DNA of 64,000 nucleotides from JBBQZU01 sp038207425 (GCA_038207425.1 JBBQZU010000012.1:39919-103918); one strand, 5' to 3'. Shown: positions 34,820-44,981, numbered from the stretch's first letter. Notes: generated by a model from the letters alone, not told the origin. Translations and numbers: made by a program.

Positions 34820-35257
34820 ATGAACCCAATTCTCAAAAAATACATTGAAGTAAATGAGTTTGGCCGCTATATCGGTCTTAAACTTACTGTGATAAAACCT
34901 GGAGAAGTGGAATACAGGATGGAGATTACTTCAAACCACCTTTCCAATCCGCTTGCCGCCCACGGCGGAGCTATTTCGGCCATGATGGATGGCGTGCTGG
35001 GCGTAGCTGCTCTTTCGCTAAGTGTTGAAGATATGATGCTCGTGAGCACGGTAGAGTACAAATTGAATTACTACTCCCCCATTCGACCCGGCGACAAGCT
35101 ACTGGGTCATGGCAAAGTGGTATTTGCCGGCAGGCGGTTAATAAGCTCTGAAGGTGCCATCTATTGCGAAAACCGGAACATGGAATTGGTGGCAAAAGGT
35201 CTCGGCACTTTCAACGCCTATCCAGCAGAGAAGAACGAACTCTTTCTTAAGCCCTAA
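34820..35257 (+). CDS. PaaI-type hotdog thioesterase
   Basis: A 145-residue hotdog-fold enzyme hydrolysing acyl-CoA thioesters. The active-site helix HGGAISAMMDGVLGVAAL and the strand VSTVEYKLNYYSPIRPGDKL are typical of PaaI/YbgC-like thioesterases. The ATG at 34820 lies 4 bases after the ggt stop and gives a normal N-terminus. The acyl substrate cannot be told from sequence. Confidence 0.88.
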   Translation: MNPILKKYIEVNEFGRYIGLKLTVIKPGEVEYRMEITSNHLSNPLAAHGGAISAMMDGVLGVAALSLSVEDMMLVSTVEYKLNYYSPIRPGDKLLGHGKVVFAGRRLISSEGAIYCENRNMELVAKGLGTFNAYPAEKNELFLKP

Positions 35258-35266
35258 TAATCTGAA

Positions 35267-36043
35267 TTAAGCGGGCTGAGCATCGGTATCGGGCTCTTTT
35301 ACCGCGGGAGCTACTTTTATAAAATCTTCGCTCTGACGAATGGCGTGCATTACCTGATCCAGAATTTCATCGGCAGAAGCATCGTAATCTATCTCAAGAG
35401 GCTCATAGAATTTCATTAGCAGCCTTTGGTCGCGCACCTTTATCACAAGGCCTTTTTTGTCAAAAGCCCTTCTAAAGCCGTCAATATTGACGGGTACAAC
35501 CACCGGGCGGTACTGTTTGATAATATGCGCGGTACCTTTGCGGCCTTTTTCGAATGCCTTGGTAGTGCCCTGCGGGAAGGTGATAAGCCAACCTGTGGTA
35601 AGGGCGATGCCTATATTCTCTGTGTCTTTAGGATCTACTTCGCGCTGTATATCCTTACCCGCTTCTCGCCAAGTGCGCTTAATAGTGATAGCACCTGCGA
35701 GTGCAAAAAGCCGGGGTATCAGTCCACTCTCCATAGTTTCGCGGGCGGCTATATAGTAGGCATTGAGCTTGGGTGCCAGCAGGTAAAAGGGATTTCGGAT
35801 ACCACGTTTCAAATTCCATTTGGCAGCACCGAAAGCGTGATACATCAGTGCTACGTCGGCAAAATAGGTTTGGTGGTTCGATACGAAGAGCACATTCTTT
35901 GGCGGAAGCTTCTGTAGTACATCCGTTCCAGCCACAATTGACTTATTGGTCCATACAAAACGCGGCCAGGTAAAAGCACCTGCAATCAGTATAAGCAGAT
36001 ACTTCATAAACAACCATTGGCCGAATACATTTTTGAACTTCAC
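35267..36043 (-). CDS. 1-acyl-sn-glycerol-3-phosphate acyltransferase (PlsC-like)
   Basis: A 258-residue membrane-associated acyltransferase that adds the second acyl chain in phospholipid synthesis. Motif I is SNHQTYFADV, an H-x5-D spacing instead of the classical H-x4-D; I recall similar spacing in other Bacteroidota homologs. Motif III corresponds to FPQGTTKAFEKGRKG, and VPVNIDGF follows. One hydrophobic N-terminal segment anchors it. It is the next gene downstream of priA on the same strand, 46 bases after the priA stop. Confidence 0.85.
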   Translation of the reverse strand: MKFKNVFGQWLFMKYLLILIAGAFTWPRFVWTNKSIVAGTDVLQKLPPKNVLFVSNHQTYFADVALMYHAFGAAKWNLKRGIRNPFYLLAPKLNAYYIAARETMESGLIPRLFALAGAITIKRTWREAGKDIQREVDPKDTENIGIALTTGWLITFPQGTTKAFEKGRKGTAHIIKQYRPVVVPVNIDGFRRAFDKKGLVIKVRDQRLLMKFYEPLEIDYDASADEILDQVMHAIRQSEDFIKVAPAVKEPDTDAQPA

Positions 36044-36089
36044 TTTGCAGGATTAGAGAGCGAAAGATATTGAAAAAGCCCGTAGTGTG

Positions 36090-38552
36090 CTATTGGGGGT
36101 CAATATTGATAAGCAGTCGAACCGGGCTGAATTGCTTTTGGGCAAAGAAGCGGTGGTTGATCTGAGTGAGTTGTTCTTTGAATTTACCGAGGTGCACGTC
36201 GGGTTCTATTTTGAGCAGCACATGTTTATTGTAACGGTTTTTTACCCTTGCCACCTGCGGATATTCAGGCCCCAGGATGCAGTGCTTTGGCAGCAAATGG
36301 TCGAGCCCTTTCACATATTCCGCGGCGCAAAAGTCTGTGAGTTCCATTTTCTGATGTCTGAATATGAGCAATATCAAACGGGTGAAAGGAGGATATTTAA
36401 ACTTTTGTCTTTCTTCCATTTCGTGCTCATATACTTCGGTATATCGCCCGCCCATTACGGCTGAAATAACCCAATGCCCGGGATTCTGTGACTGTATGTA
36501 CACTTCGCCGCGTTTCTGGCGGCGACCGGCCCTTCCGGCCACCTGTGTCATGAGTTGGTATGCCCGCTCCACACTTCTGAAATCGGGAAATTTGAGCAGC
36601 AAGTCGGCATTGAGCACCCCCACCAGATTTACCCTGCCGAAATCGAGGCCTTTCGTTACCATTTGTGTACCTATCAATACATCGATTGATCCATCTTGAA
36701 AGTCGCCTAAAATTTGTTGATAGGCATGCTTGCTGCGGGCACTGTCAAGATCAAGGCGGGCTATTTTGGCATCGGGAAAAATAATTTCCAGTTCTTCTTC
36801 AATGCGTTCGGTGCCAAACCCGGCAAGTTTAAGTTTATGCGATCCACACGCAGGGCATTCAGGAGGTATAGTGTACCGGTTGCCGCAATAGTGGCATACC
36901 AATCTTTCAAGGCTTTTATGAAATGTGGCTGATACATCGCAGCGCGTACATTCGGGAGTCCAACCGCAAGAGGTGCACACCAATATGGGTGCATAGCCGC
37001 GGCGGTTCTGAAAGAGTATCACCTGCTCCTTTCTTGCCAGGGTTTCCCGGATTGCTGAGACGAGTGTTTCGGTAAAATATCCTGATGGTGCAGTGGCTTT
37101 TGACAAAAGCAGAGGTTTCACCACAGGCAGATCCATGCCGCCAAAGCGCTCATAGATTTGCACGTAACCATACTTGCCGCGGAGGGCGTTGTGCATGGTT
37201 TCAAATGCCGGTGTGGCCGAGCCGAGCACCACGGGTGCATTGTGCAGGGAAGCAAGCACTATGGCAGCATCGCGGGCGTGGTAGCGCGGCGCAGGTTCGT
37301 GCTGCTTGAATGATACTTCGTGCTCTTCATCGATAATCACCATGCCGAGGTCAGAGAATGGCAAAAACACAGCGCTCCGCGCACCGAGTATAAGTTTGCC
37401 TCGTGATGATTCATTGCGCAACACCATATTCCAAACCTCAACACGCTCATTTTGATTGAAGCGCGAATGGTACACCAGCACCTGATTTCCGAAGTAGCGC
37501 TGTAGCCGAACTATCATTTGTGTGGTAAGTGCAATTTCAGGCAGTATGTATAGAATCTGCTTGCCTTGCGCGAGCAATTCTTTTACAAATTTTACGAATA
37601 TCTCCGTTTTGCCCGATGAAGTGACTCCATAAAGCAGCGTAACCGGTTTTGTTTTTATTGATATCAGAATTTCTTCATAAGCCTTCTGCTGGGCTTCACT
37701 GAGATTAAAATCTACCTTGCCGTCTTCAGGCGCATTGGGCAGGCGGCTAGTTTCGCGCTCATACAACTCAAGCACGCTTTTACGTATCAATTCAGCCACA
37801 ACGCCAGCGGTGCATCCCGCAAATTTCTGCAGCATGGTTTTCTTCACTTCTTCAGGTTCGCTGGTGTAGCGAAGGCTTAGCTGCACATACATCATAAGCA
37901 CTTCCTGTTGTTTCGGAGCGCGGTCAAGCAGCTTGAAGGCAGCCTGCAGGCCATCCTCGTCCGCACAGGCTGGGGTGAGTCTTATAAAAGTATCGTAGCG
38001 GGGCTTGTACTTTTCCTTCAAGTCTTCCATTACAAGCACAGCACCCGCGGCGAGTAGTTTCTTTATGGCGGGCTGGTAAGCTTTTACCTGAAGCAATTCT
38101 GATATTTCATCAGGCGACATCACCTCGCGCGCTGCAAGCGCTTCGAGCAGTAATTTTTCCCTTTCGGTAAATGAAGTGAGGTCACCGTCAAAAGCAGGGT
38201 TTAGCTGGTAGCTCGTTTCGCTGCTGAGCCTCAGCCCAGCCGGAAGTGCAGCGAGCAGTATCTCGCCCATAAAGCACATATAGTATCCCGCCATCCATTT
38301 CCAAAAGGCCAGTTGTACTTCGTGAATTACAGGGTCGCTATCGAGCAGGGTATCAATATAGCGCGCCTGATAGCCCGCAGGTGGGATTTCATGAATGGAT
38401 AAAATTACACCTGTAAGCAGTTTTCTTTTGCCGAAGGGCACCACCACCAAAACCCCTACCCTTACATGGGGCTCCATATTTTGCGGAAGCCTGTAGCTAA
38501 ATGCATTTGGCAGAGCAACAGGCAATAATACGTCTACAAACCAGGTTTTCAA
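36090..38552 (-). CDS. priA: primosomal replication restart helicase PriA
   Basis: An 820-residue superfamily 2 helicase that reloads the replisome at stalled forks. After the DNA-binding N-terminus come Walker A GVTSSGKT (309-316), Walker B IIDEEHE (Asp408), LGSATPAFE, and a zinc-binding insert with eight cysteines (CTSCGW, CTRC, CHYCG, CPACGS). The C-terminal helicase motifs include QNRRGYAP, GTQMVTKGLDF and QVAGRAGR. Length is normal for PriA. No gene overlaps its start; the divergent symporter gene begins 150 bases away. Confidence 0.97.
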   Translation of the reverse strand: MKTWFVDVLLPVALPNAFSYRLPQNMEPHVRVGVLVVVPFGKRKLLTGVILSIHEIPPAGYQARYIDTLLDSDPVIHEVQLAFWKWMAGYYMCFMGEILLAALPAGLRLSSETSYQLNPAFDGDLTSFTEREKLLLEALAAREVMSPDEISELLQVKAYQPAIKKLLAAGAVLVMEDLKEKYKPRYDTFIRLTPACADEDGLQAAFKLLDRAPKQQEVLMMYVQLSLRYTSEPEEVKKTMLQKFAGCTAGVVAELIRKSVLELYERETSRLPNAPEDGKVDFNLSEAQQKAYEEILISIKTKPVTLLYGVTSSGKTEIFVKFVKELLAQGKQILYILPEIALTTQMIVRLQRYFGNQVLVYHSRFNQNERVEVWNMVLRNESSRGKLILGARSAVFLPFSDLGMVIIDEEHEVSFKQHEPAPRYHARDAAIVLASLHNAPVVLGSATPAFETMHNALRGKYGYVQIYERFGGMDLPVVKPLLLSKATAPSGYFTETLVSAIRETLARKEQVILFQNRRGYAPILVCTSCGWTPECTRCDVSATFHKSLERLVCHYCGNRYTIPPECPACGSHKLKLAGFGTERIEEELEIIFPDAKIARLDLDSARSKHAYQQILGDFQDGSIDVLIGTQMVTKGLDFGRVNLVGVLNADLLLKFPDFRSVERAYQLMTQVAGRAGRRQKRGEVYIQSQNPGHWVISAVMGGRYTEVYEHEMEERQKFKYPPFTRLILLIFRHQKMELTDFCAAEYVKGLDHLLPKHCILGPEYPQVARVKNRYNKHVLLKIEPDVHLGKFKEQLTQINHRFFAQKQFSPVRLLINIDPQ

Positions 38553-38701
38553 ATCTATATAGGCGGGGGTGGCGCAATGCCCGTGAACCGAGCGACTAAA
38601 GTAGTGCTATTTACCAACAACGGTACGTGGCAATATTTCCCGAAAGGGACAAAAAAACCATCACCGCATGGCTATCTTGCCGGCCAAATTGCTATTTCTC
38701 T

Positions 38702-40447
38702 ATGACCTTGCATCCCATTGACTTGGCCATCATCATCGGTTTATTGCTGCTCAGCCTGACCATAGGGCTCTACTTTCGCAAAAAAGCATCGAAGAGCCTT
38801 ACGTCTTTCTTTTTGGGCGATCGGAATATGCCTTGGCTCATTGCAGGTATCAGCATGGTAGCCACGACATTTGCGGCTGATACCCCATTGGCTGTAGCAG
38901 AGCTGGTAGGCAAAAACGGCATATCGGGCAATTGGATATGGTGGAGCTTTCTTGCAGGGGGTATGCTTACCACTTTCTTTTTCGCAAAGTTGTGGAGGCG
39001 CTCCGGGGTGCTTACCGAAGTAGAACTTATAGAGCTGCGCTATGGCGGCAGGCCGGCGGCATTACTTCGCGGATTTAAAGCGGTGTATCTGGGGCTGTTT
39101 ATGAACGCGCTCATTATTGGCTGGGTAAACCTCGCCATGATTGCCATACTTCAGGGATTTTTCGGGCTCGAATACCGTGATGCGTTTGCAATACTGGCCG
39201 CAGCGATGGTATTCGCTTCGGTATATACTTCCATTTCGGGTATATGGGGTGTTGCAGTTACTGATGTAGTACAATTTTGCTTGGCAATGACGGGAACTAC
39301 GGTACTCGCTTTTTTAGTAATTCGAAGTCCTGAGATTGGTGGTATTGCGGGGCTGCAGGCCAAGTTGCCAGCATCAGCCTTTGAGTTTTTTCCTTCCATA
39401 GGTGGTGATGAAGATTCAGGAATATCGCGCTATGCCATAGGGCTCGGGGCATTTCTTGCTTTTGCGGCTGTGCAGTGGTGGAGCAGTTGGTATCCGGGGC
39501 AAGAGCCTGGTGGTGGAGGCTATGTAGCACAGCGCATGATGAGCACCAAAACTGAAAAAGGAGCTGTCTATGCCACTTTGTTATTTCAAATAGCCCACTA
39601 CTGCCTAAGGCCGTGGCCGTGGATACTTGTGGGGCTGGCAGCTATGGTATTATACCCTCAACTGCAAGGCGATGATTTGAAAATGGGGTATGTATACGCC
39701 ATGCGCGACTATTTGCCGGTAGGGCTCAGGGGATTATTACTGGCTTCCTTTCTGGCGGCCTATTTGAGTACCATTTCTACCCAGCTCAATTGGGGTGCAG
39801 GCTACCTGGCCAATGACCTTTACAGCAGGTTCATGGCAGGTAAGGAAGTAACCCAAAAAAACCTTGTGGCAGCGTCGCGTATTGCTACTGTACTGCTGAT
39901 GTTTATAGGATTGGGAGCAACAACTTTAATGGACAGCATCAGCGGAGTATGGCTCTTCATCCTTGAGTGTGGAGCAGGCCTCGGGTTGGTTCTTATATTG
40001 CGCTGGTATTGGTGGCGCATCAATGCCTGGAGCGAAATTGCAGCAACCATCACCCCATTTGCAGCATTTGGTATTTCAAGGTTTATGCTAGGTTTAAAGT
40101 TTCCGGAAAGTTACTTCTTCACGGTAGGCATTACAACTGTGGTCTGGATTGCTGTTACCTTTCTCACCTCACCAGAAAGCAATGCTACACTGTCGCGGTT
40201 TTATGCGCAGGTGCGGCCCGACGGATGGTGGCGCCCCTTTTCGGATAATGGAGAAAGTAAAAAAAGCTCCATGCGATGGTTGGCGCTTTGCTGGATATCA
40301 GCGGTAACACTCACATATGGATTGCTTTTCCTTACGGGAAAAATAATCTTCTCGCGGTGGGATGAAGCCTTGGTGTGGTCAGCAGTGGTTGTAGTTGGAT
40401 TTATAGGATTGAAACAAGGCATGAAACAAACAAGTATATGGGATTGA
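38702..40447 (+). CDS. sodium:solute symporter (SSS) family transporter
   Basis: A 581-residue inner-membrane transporter with about 13-14 hydrophobic segments and the SSS beginnings DLAIIIGLLLLSLTIG and SFFLGDRNMPWL. ATTFAADTPLAVAELVG and SFLAAYLSTISTQLNWGAGYL carry the sodium-binding type residues. The cargo (sugar, amino acid, or acid) is unknown. The ATG at 38702 is taken because the upstream extension does not resemble a transporter. It is followed by two exported-protein genes and a strong terminator at 41829, so these three appear to be one operon. Confidence 0.88.
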   Translation: MTLHPIDLAIIIGLLLLSLTIGLYFRKKASKSLTSFFLGDRNMPWLIAGISMVATTFAADTPLAVAELVGKNGISGNWIWWSFLAGGMLTTFFFAKLWRRSGVLTEVELIELRYGGRPAALLRGFKAVYLGLFMNALIIGWVNLAMIAILQGFFGLEYRDAFAILAAAMVFASVYTSISGIWGVAVTDVVQFCLAMTGTTVLAFLVIRSPEIGGIAGLQAKLPASAFEFFPSIGGDEDSGISRYAIGLGAFLAFAAVQWWSSWYPGQEPGGGGYVAQRMMSTKTEKGAVYATLLFQIAHYCLRPWPWILVGLAAMVLYPQLQGDDLKMGYVYAMRDYLPVGLRGLLLASFLAAYLSTISTQLNWGAGYLANDLYSRFMAGKEVTQKNLVAASRIATVLLMFIGLGATTLMDSISGVWLFILECGAGLGLVLILRWYWWRINAWSEIAATITPFAAFGISRFMLGLKFPESYFFTVGITTVVWIAVTFLTSPESNATLSRFYAQVRPDGWWRPFSDNGESKKSSMRWLALCWISAVTLTYGLLFLTGKIIFSRWDEALVWSAVVVVGFIGLKQGMKQTSIWD

Positions 40448-40494
40448 ACCTTTGGAAAAATCAGCGAATTATTAACTTCACGGCACCCCTAAGT

Positions 40495-41394
40495 ATGGAA
40501 AGCATGAAACAAAAAATCAATATTCTTATCGCCTTAGCGGGCTGCGGATTGCTCCTTGCCTCCTGCCGCGAACAATCTGTAAAGGGTACAGATGAGCTGC
40601 AACTGGAAATGATGGATAGCTCAAAGACTGCTATTGTAAATGTTTCGGGAATTCTGTTCAGTATACCCTCGCCTGTGCAAACCACTTTGCTGGTAAAGAA
40701 ATCGGGGGCTGCATATGACCAAAGTATGTTGAACAATCCGGCAAACTACTCAAACTATTCTAGCAACACACAGCAGGCACTGAATGCAGGCATCTATGGT
40801 ACCGACATGGCTTATGCTTCAATTTTTGACGACGGGCAGGCTGCGCGCAAGGCGTATAAGGCGCTTGACCAGCTCGCAGAAGCACTTGGAATTTCGGGTG
40901 CCGTTGATCCGGAATTGCTCAATAGAATTGCTTCGAACGTTGGCAATACAGATTCACTGCTCATGCTCAGCGGCAGATTTTACTCTGAGGCTGATTCCTA
41001 CTTGAAGGAAAATCAACGCTACGATATTGCTGCACTCGTGCTCACCGGAGGGTGGATTGAGTCAACATACATTACTTCGCTGCAGGCTTCCAATGGCAAT
41101 GCGGATGCCATCGCAAGGCTGGCTGAGCAAAAGGCCACCGTCAAAACCATTAGGGATGCCCTTGCCAAAACCTGTGACGTCGAGTTTCTGAAAGGTGATA
41201 TCTACAAGTACATTATCACTCTGGCCGACCTGTATGACAAAGTAGAACATACCTATACCTACGTGGAGCCCGAAACCTTACCAGAACAAAAAACAACCAT
41301 TCTCAGAAGCTCATCAAGCTATGCTATGAGCAACGAATTATTGAATCAAGTCAGCGAAGTACTCAGCGCGCTGCGCAATACCACCATCCAATGA
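40495..41394 (+). CDS. helical lipoprotein, unknown
   Basis: A 299-residue lipoprotein (lipobox LASC) whose mature part is mostly helical. It has a conserved-looking middle with AGIYGTDMAYASIFDDGQAARKAY and AALVLTGGWIESTYI. Similar helical lipoproteins are encoded beside transporters in Bacteroidota, but I cannot name the family. It follows the symporter by 47 bases and overlaps the next gene (ATGA at 41391-41394), placing it in the symporter operon. Confidence 0.75.
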   Translation: MESMKQKINILIALAGCGLLLASCREQSVKGTDELQLEMMDSSKTAIVNVSGILFSIPSPVQTTLLVKKSGAAYDQSMLNNPANYSNYSSNTQQALNAGIYGTDMAYASIFDDGQAARKAYKALDQLAEALGISGAVDPELLNRIASNVGNTDSLLMLSGRFYSEADSYLKENQRYDIAALVLTGGWIESTYITSLQASNGNADAIARLAEQKATVKTIRDALAKTCDVEFLKGDIYKYIITLADLYDKVEHTYTYVEPETLPEQKTTILRSSSSYAMSNELLNQVSEVLSALRNTTIQ

Positions 41395-41807
41395 AAATGA
41401 AACAAGCTATACTCAGCCTTCTGCTTTTGGGCATGGTACAGATGGCAGCGGCCCAGTGCGACAGCACCGCTTACCACGCACACAAATTTCTGGGCAATGA
41501 ATTTATATCAGACGGACAAACATACCGCGCGCTTATTTTCGATGATCAGGTGGCAGAGTTTCATACTACGCTTTATGGAGGCAATACATACAGAATTGCC
41601 GCTATGGCCGGTTTTAAAGAAGGTCAGTTGCTATACAGCGTGTATGATCAGGACAATAATTTGCTCTTTACAAATGAGGATCACCGCAACATTTCAAGTT
41701 GGAATTTTATGGTAGATCAAACCATTACGGTAAAAATTGAAGCAAAGCTTGATTTGTCGAAACAAACTTCAGGGTGTGCCGTACTACTCATCGGATTCAA
41801 GCGCTGA
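41391..41807 (+). CDS. small secreted beta protein, unknown
   Basis: A 138-residue exported protein with a signal peptide ending MAAAQ (about residue 21). The mature sequence contains CDSTAYHAHKFLGNEFISDGQ and ends with CAVLLIGFKR; two cysteines may pair. It appears to be one beta sandwich. The third gene of the symporter operon, directly before the terminator. Confidence 0.72.
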   Translation: MKMKQAILSLLLLGMVQMAAAQCDSTAYHAHKFLGNEFISDGQTYRALIFDDQVAEFHTTLYGGNTYRIAAMAGFKEGQLLYSVYDQDNNLLFTNEDHRNISSWNFMVDQTITVKIEAKLDLSKQTSGCAVLLIGFKR

Positions 41808-41828
41808 GTGCCACTGAAATTAAGTGAA

Positions 41829-41858
41829 AGCGTTGCGAATCAGCAACGCTTTTTTTTT
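41829..41858 (+). terminator. terminator of the symporter operon
   Basis: AGCGTTGC (41829-41836) and GCAACGCT (41843-41850) form a perfect 8-bp stem with loop GAATCA, followed by nine Ts. This is a textbook intrinsic terminator, 22 bases after the stop. Confidence 0.92.
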
Positions 41859-41871
41859 ACCCCTAAACGAT

Positions 41872-44800
41872 ATGAGCGAGCGAATATTAAAAGCGCTACT
41901 TCAACTTTTTGCCTTGATTGCTCGTGTAGACCTCGACCAAAAGGAAGAGATTGGCGGTCGCGAAATCGTAGAATCATTTCTTTTGGAACGTCTGCCCAGG
42001 AAGCTCGTAACCCATTACCTTTCTCGATTTGATGAATACCTCGAAACGTATCAACGCATATCAGCAGGTGAAAACGGCCGCCAGAAACGCACCTCTGTAA
42101 ACTCGGTTAAAGTGCTTCGCATCTGCACCCAGATAAACGAAGAACTCACCCATCGTCAGAAAACAATAGTTCTTATTCGCCTGCTTGAATTCATCTATTC
42201 GCAAAATGAAGTAAGCGATCTCGAAGAAGAATTTCTTGATACCGTAGCCAGCACATTCAATTTTGAAAAAGATGATTATGAGTTGGCCAAAAGTTTCATT
42301 CAGGAAAAAGAAAGCGGGCTTTATCGCTCCAGTGATGTGATGTTCATAGGCGACAGCAGCTACGAAGAAAAGGCTACCAAGTATATAGCTTCGCCAAACC
42401 TTGAAGGCGTAATCCGCATACTGCGGGTGCCGGGTGTAAACCTTCACTTTTTAAAATATCAAGGAGCTGTAAAAGCATACCAGATTTCAGGGCAAACCAT
42501 AGTTCCAAACCGCTTTTATATTCTCAACCAGGGTACTTCCATCCGCGGTGGAAAAATAAAACCGATCTATTACAGCGACATCATCGGAAACTTCTTGAAA
42601 GATGACAGTCTGAAAAAAATTGTGTTTCGCGTGGTTGGTCTCGAATATCAATTTAGCAATAGCGAAACAGGGCTCCACGAAATAAACTTTAAGGAAGAGT
42701 CAGGCCGGTTGGTGGGCATCATGGGCGCCAGCGGAAGCGGCAAGTCAACCTTGCTCAACGTGCTCAACGGCAATTTGAATCCTTCAAAAGGACTTGTATC
42801 GCTCAATGGTATTGACATACACCGCGAATCGCGCAAGCTCGATGGCTTGATAGGCTACGTAGCTCAGGATGATCTTTTGATTGATGAATTGACTGTATTC
42901 CAGAACCTGTATTATAATGCAAGGCTCTGCTTCGGTAAGAAAACACATACTCAAATAACCGACCTTGTGGAAGAAACCCTCTCAACATTGGGTCTCGCAG
43001 AAACGCGCGACCTGAGAGTGGGTAATCCGCTTGACAAAACCATAAGTGGAGGGCAGCGAAAACGGCTCAATATTGCCCTGGAGCTGATAAGAGAACCGGC
43101 GGTACTTTTTGTTGACGAGCCCACTTCGGGACTTTCATCGCGCGATTCTGAAAACATTATGGACTTACTCAAGGAGCTTAGCCTCAAGGGTAAATTGATC
43201 TTTGTAGTGATCCACCAACCATCGAGCGATATTTTTAAAATGTTCGACAGACTCGTGGTGCTCGATCAGGGAGGATACCCCGTCTACAACGGGCATCCTG
43301 TGGAAAGCCTTGTGCACTTTAAGCGCATGGTAAACCATATAAATTCTGACGAAGCCGAATGCATGAGTTGCGGGAATGTAAAAACCGAAGACCTCTTTAA
43401 CATTATAGAAGCGAAAGTGGTAGACGAGTATGGCCACCTTACTACCGAGCGCAAAACTTCGCCGCGCGAATGGAACAACCTGTACCGCGCTCATATTGAA
43501 AAGTTCGATAAGTTCGAAGAGGAGCTCATACCCATTCCGGAAAACAGCTTCAATATACCGGCCAAGCTCGAGCAGTTCAGGGTATTTGTAACCCGCGATT
43601 TACTCTCAAAACTGAGCAACAGGCAGTACGTACTTATCAATTTGCTAGAAGCGCCAGTGCTGGCCATGATTCTAGCATTCTTCATGCGATTCTTCAATAC
43701 ATCGGATGGCAAAATAGCCTATATTTTTCGTGAAAACGAAAACATACCGGTTTACATTTTCATCTCGGTAATTGTAGCGATTTTCATAGGGCTTACTGTA
43801 AGCTCAGAAGAAATAATACGCGATAAAAAAATACGCAAGCGTGAATCGTTTCTGAACCTAAGCCGCAACAGCTACCTATTCAGCAAAATAAGTATCATGC
43901 TTGGCATCTCTGCCTTGCAGATGATTCTTTTTGTAATTATTGGAAATTATATTCTGGAAATAAAGGGAATGACCCTACAGTACTGGATTGTACTTTTCTC
44001 GGCCTGTGCTTTCGCAAATGTGTTGGGATTGAATATCTCGGCCACATTCAACTCGGCAAAAGTTATTTACATCCTCATACCAATCGTTATCATTCCGCAA
44101 TTGCTTTTTAGTGGAATCATTGTAAAATTCGACCGGCTCAACCCCATTTTCGCATCGCAGAGCGGGGTGCCGTGGATAGGAAATATCATGGCGAGCCGAT
44201 GGGCTTATGAAGCACTTGCAGTAAATCAATTCAAGGAAAACTCTTACGAGAAAGCGTTCTTCGAAATAGACCGCCGCAAGAAATTCTCAAACTGGAAGAA
44301 AGACTATTGGATAACGGCATTGAAAAACAAGGTGGGGCAAATAAGCCGCATCTCACTCGAGGAGTCAAATGTGGCCATCCTGGAACGCGAACTTACACTG
44401 CTTCGCAATGAGTTGAATAAAGAAAACGGCTTCCTGAAAGATCTTGCTTTCGAACGGGTGAATGACCTTACACCCGAGAGACTTGATGAGACCGTACTTA
44501 CGGATTTAAAATCGCATCTTGACCGACTCAACGAGCATTACAAACGCGTATTCCTTAAAGCCGATGCGGAAAAAGAAAAAGTCATTTATGCCTTGACAGC
44601 AAGCAATGGTAAAAATGCGAATTATATGAGCCTGTTCAACGATTACAAAAACGATCAGCTTGAAATTTTTGCCACCAACCGCAACGACGTGAATTATATT
44701 GCTGAACACAACGGCGAGCTTATACAAAAGAAAGATTTGATTTATTTAATGCCCCATAATACGTCCTTTTTCAAAACACATTTCTACGCTCCTGCAAAAA

Positions 44801-44973
44801 CCCTTTTTGGAAGGCAAATTGATACATTCTATGCGAATATACTGGTGCTTTGGGGAATGACGCTGTTGATGATTATATGTCTGTTTCTGGACGTTTTTCC
44901 AAAAACGGTACGGCTTACCGACCTGGGTTTGGCGCTGATGCGCACAAAAAAGAAAAAGGGCAACAGAAACTGA
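41872..44973 (+). CDS. TerB-like domain / ABCG-type ATPase / permease fusion
   Basis: A 1033-residue protein. Residues about 1-145 hold two helical repeats with the look of TerB (tellurite-resistance-like) domains. Residues about 150-250 form a beta-rich domain (LNQGTSIRGG, PIYYSDI) that may be FHA- or sensor-like. The ATPase follows: Walker A GASGSGKST (285-293), signature ISGGQ (391-395), Walker B VLFVDEP (Asp415). It is the ABCG/White order with a permease of six membrane segments at about 590-1010. A long coiled-coil loop (about 800-960) lies before the last segment. I chose the ATG at 41872 because the preceding bases are the upstream operon's terminator. The substrate is unknown. Confidence 0.88.
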   Translation: MSERILKALLQLFALIARVDLDQKEEIGGREIVESFLLERLPRKLVTHYLSRFDEYLETYQRISAGENGRQKRTSVNSVKVLRICTQINEELTHRQKTIVLIRLLEFIYSQNEVSDLEEEFLDTVASTFNFEKDDYELAKSFIQEKESGLYRSSDVMFIGDSSYEEKATKYIASPNLEGVIRILRVPGVNLHFLKYQGAVKAYQISGQTIVPNRFYILNQGTSIRGGKIKPIYYSDIIGNFLKDDSLKKIVFRVVGLEYQFSNSETGLHEINFKEESGRLVGIMGASGSGKSTLLNVLNGNLNPSKGLVSLNGIDIHRESRKLDGLIGYVAQDDLLIDELTVFQNLYYNARLCFGKKTHTQITDLVEETLSTLGLAETRDLRVGNPLDKTISGGQRKRLNIALELIREPAVLFVDEPTSGLSSRDSENIMDLLKELSLKGKLIFVVIHQPSSDIFKMFDRLVVLDQGGYPVYNGHPVESLVHFKRMVNHINSDEAECMSCGNVKTEDLFNIIEAKVVDEYGHLTTERKTSPREWNNLYRAHIEKFDKFEEELIPIPENSFNIPAKLEQFRVFVTRDLLSKLSNRQYVLINLLEAPVLAMILAFFMRFFNTSDGKIAYIFRENENIPVYIFISVIVAIFIGLTVSSEEIIRDKKIRKRESFLNLSRNSYLFSKISIMLGISALQMILFVIIGNYILEIKGMTLQYWIVLFSACAFANVLGLNISATFNSAKVIYILIPIVIIPQLLFSGIIVKFDRLNPIFASQSGVPWIGNIMASRWAYEALAVNQFKENSYEKAFFEIDRRKKFSNWKKDYWITALKNKVGQISRISLEESNVAILERELTLLRNELNKENGFLKDLAFERVNDLTPERLDETVLTDLKSHLDRLNEHYKRVFLKADAEKEKVIYALTASNGKNANYMSLFNDYKNDQLEIFATNRNDVNYIAEHNGELIQKKDLIYLMPHNTSFFKTHFYAPAKTLFGRQIDTFYANILVLWGMTLLMIICLFLDVFPKTVRLTDLGLALMRTKKKKGNRN

Positions 44974-44981
44974 TGCCCTTT
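44955..44981 (-). terminator. hairpin serving as terminator for siaC
   Basis: AAAGGGCA (44955-44962) pairs with TGCCCTTT (44974-44981). On the minus strand a T-rich tract follows. It lies 29 bases after the siaC stop and overlaps the 3' end of the transporter gene. Confidence 0.6.
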
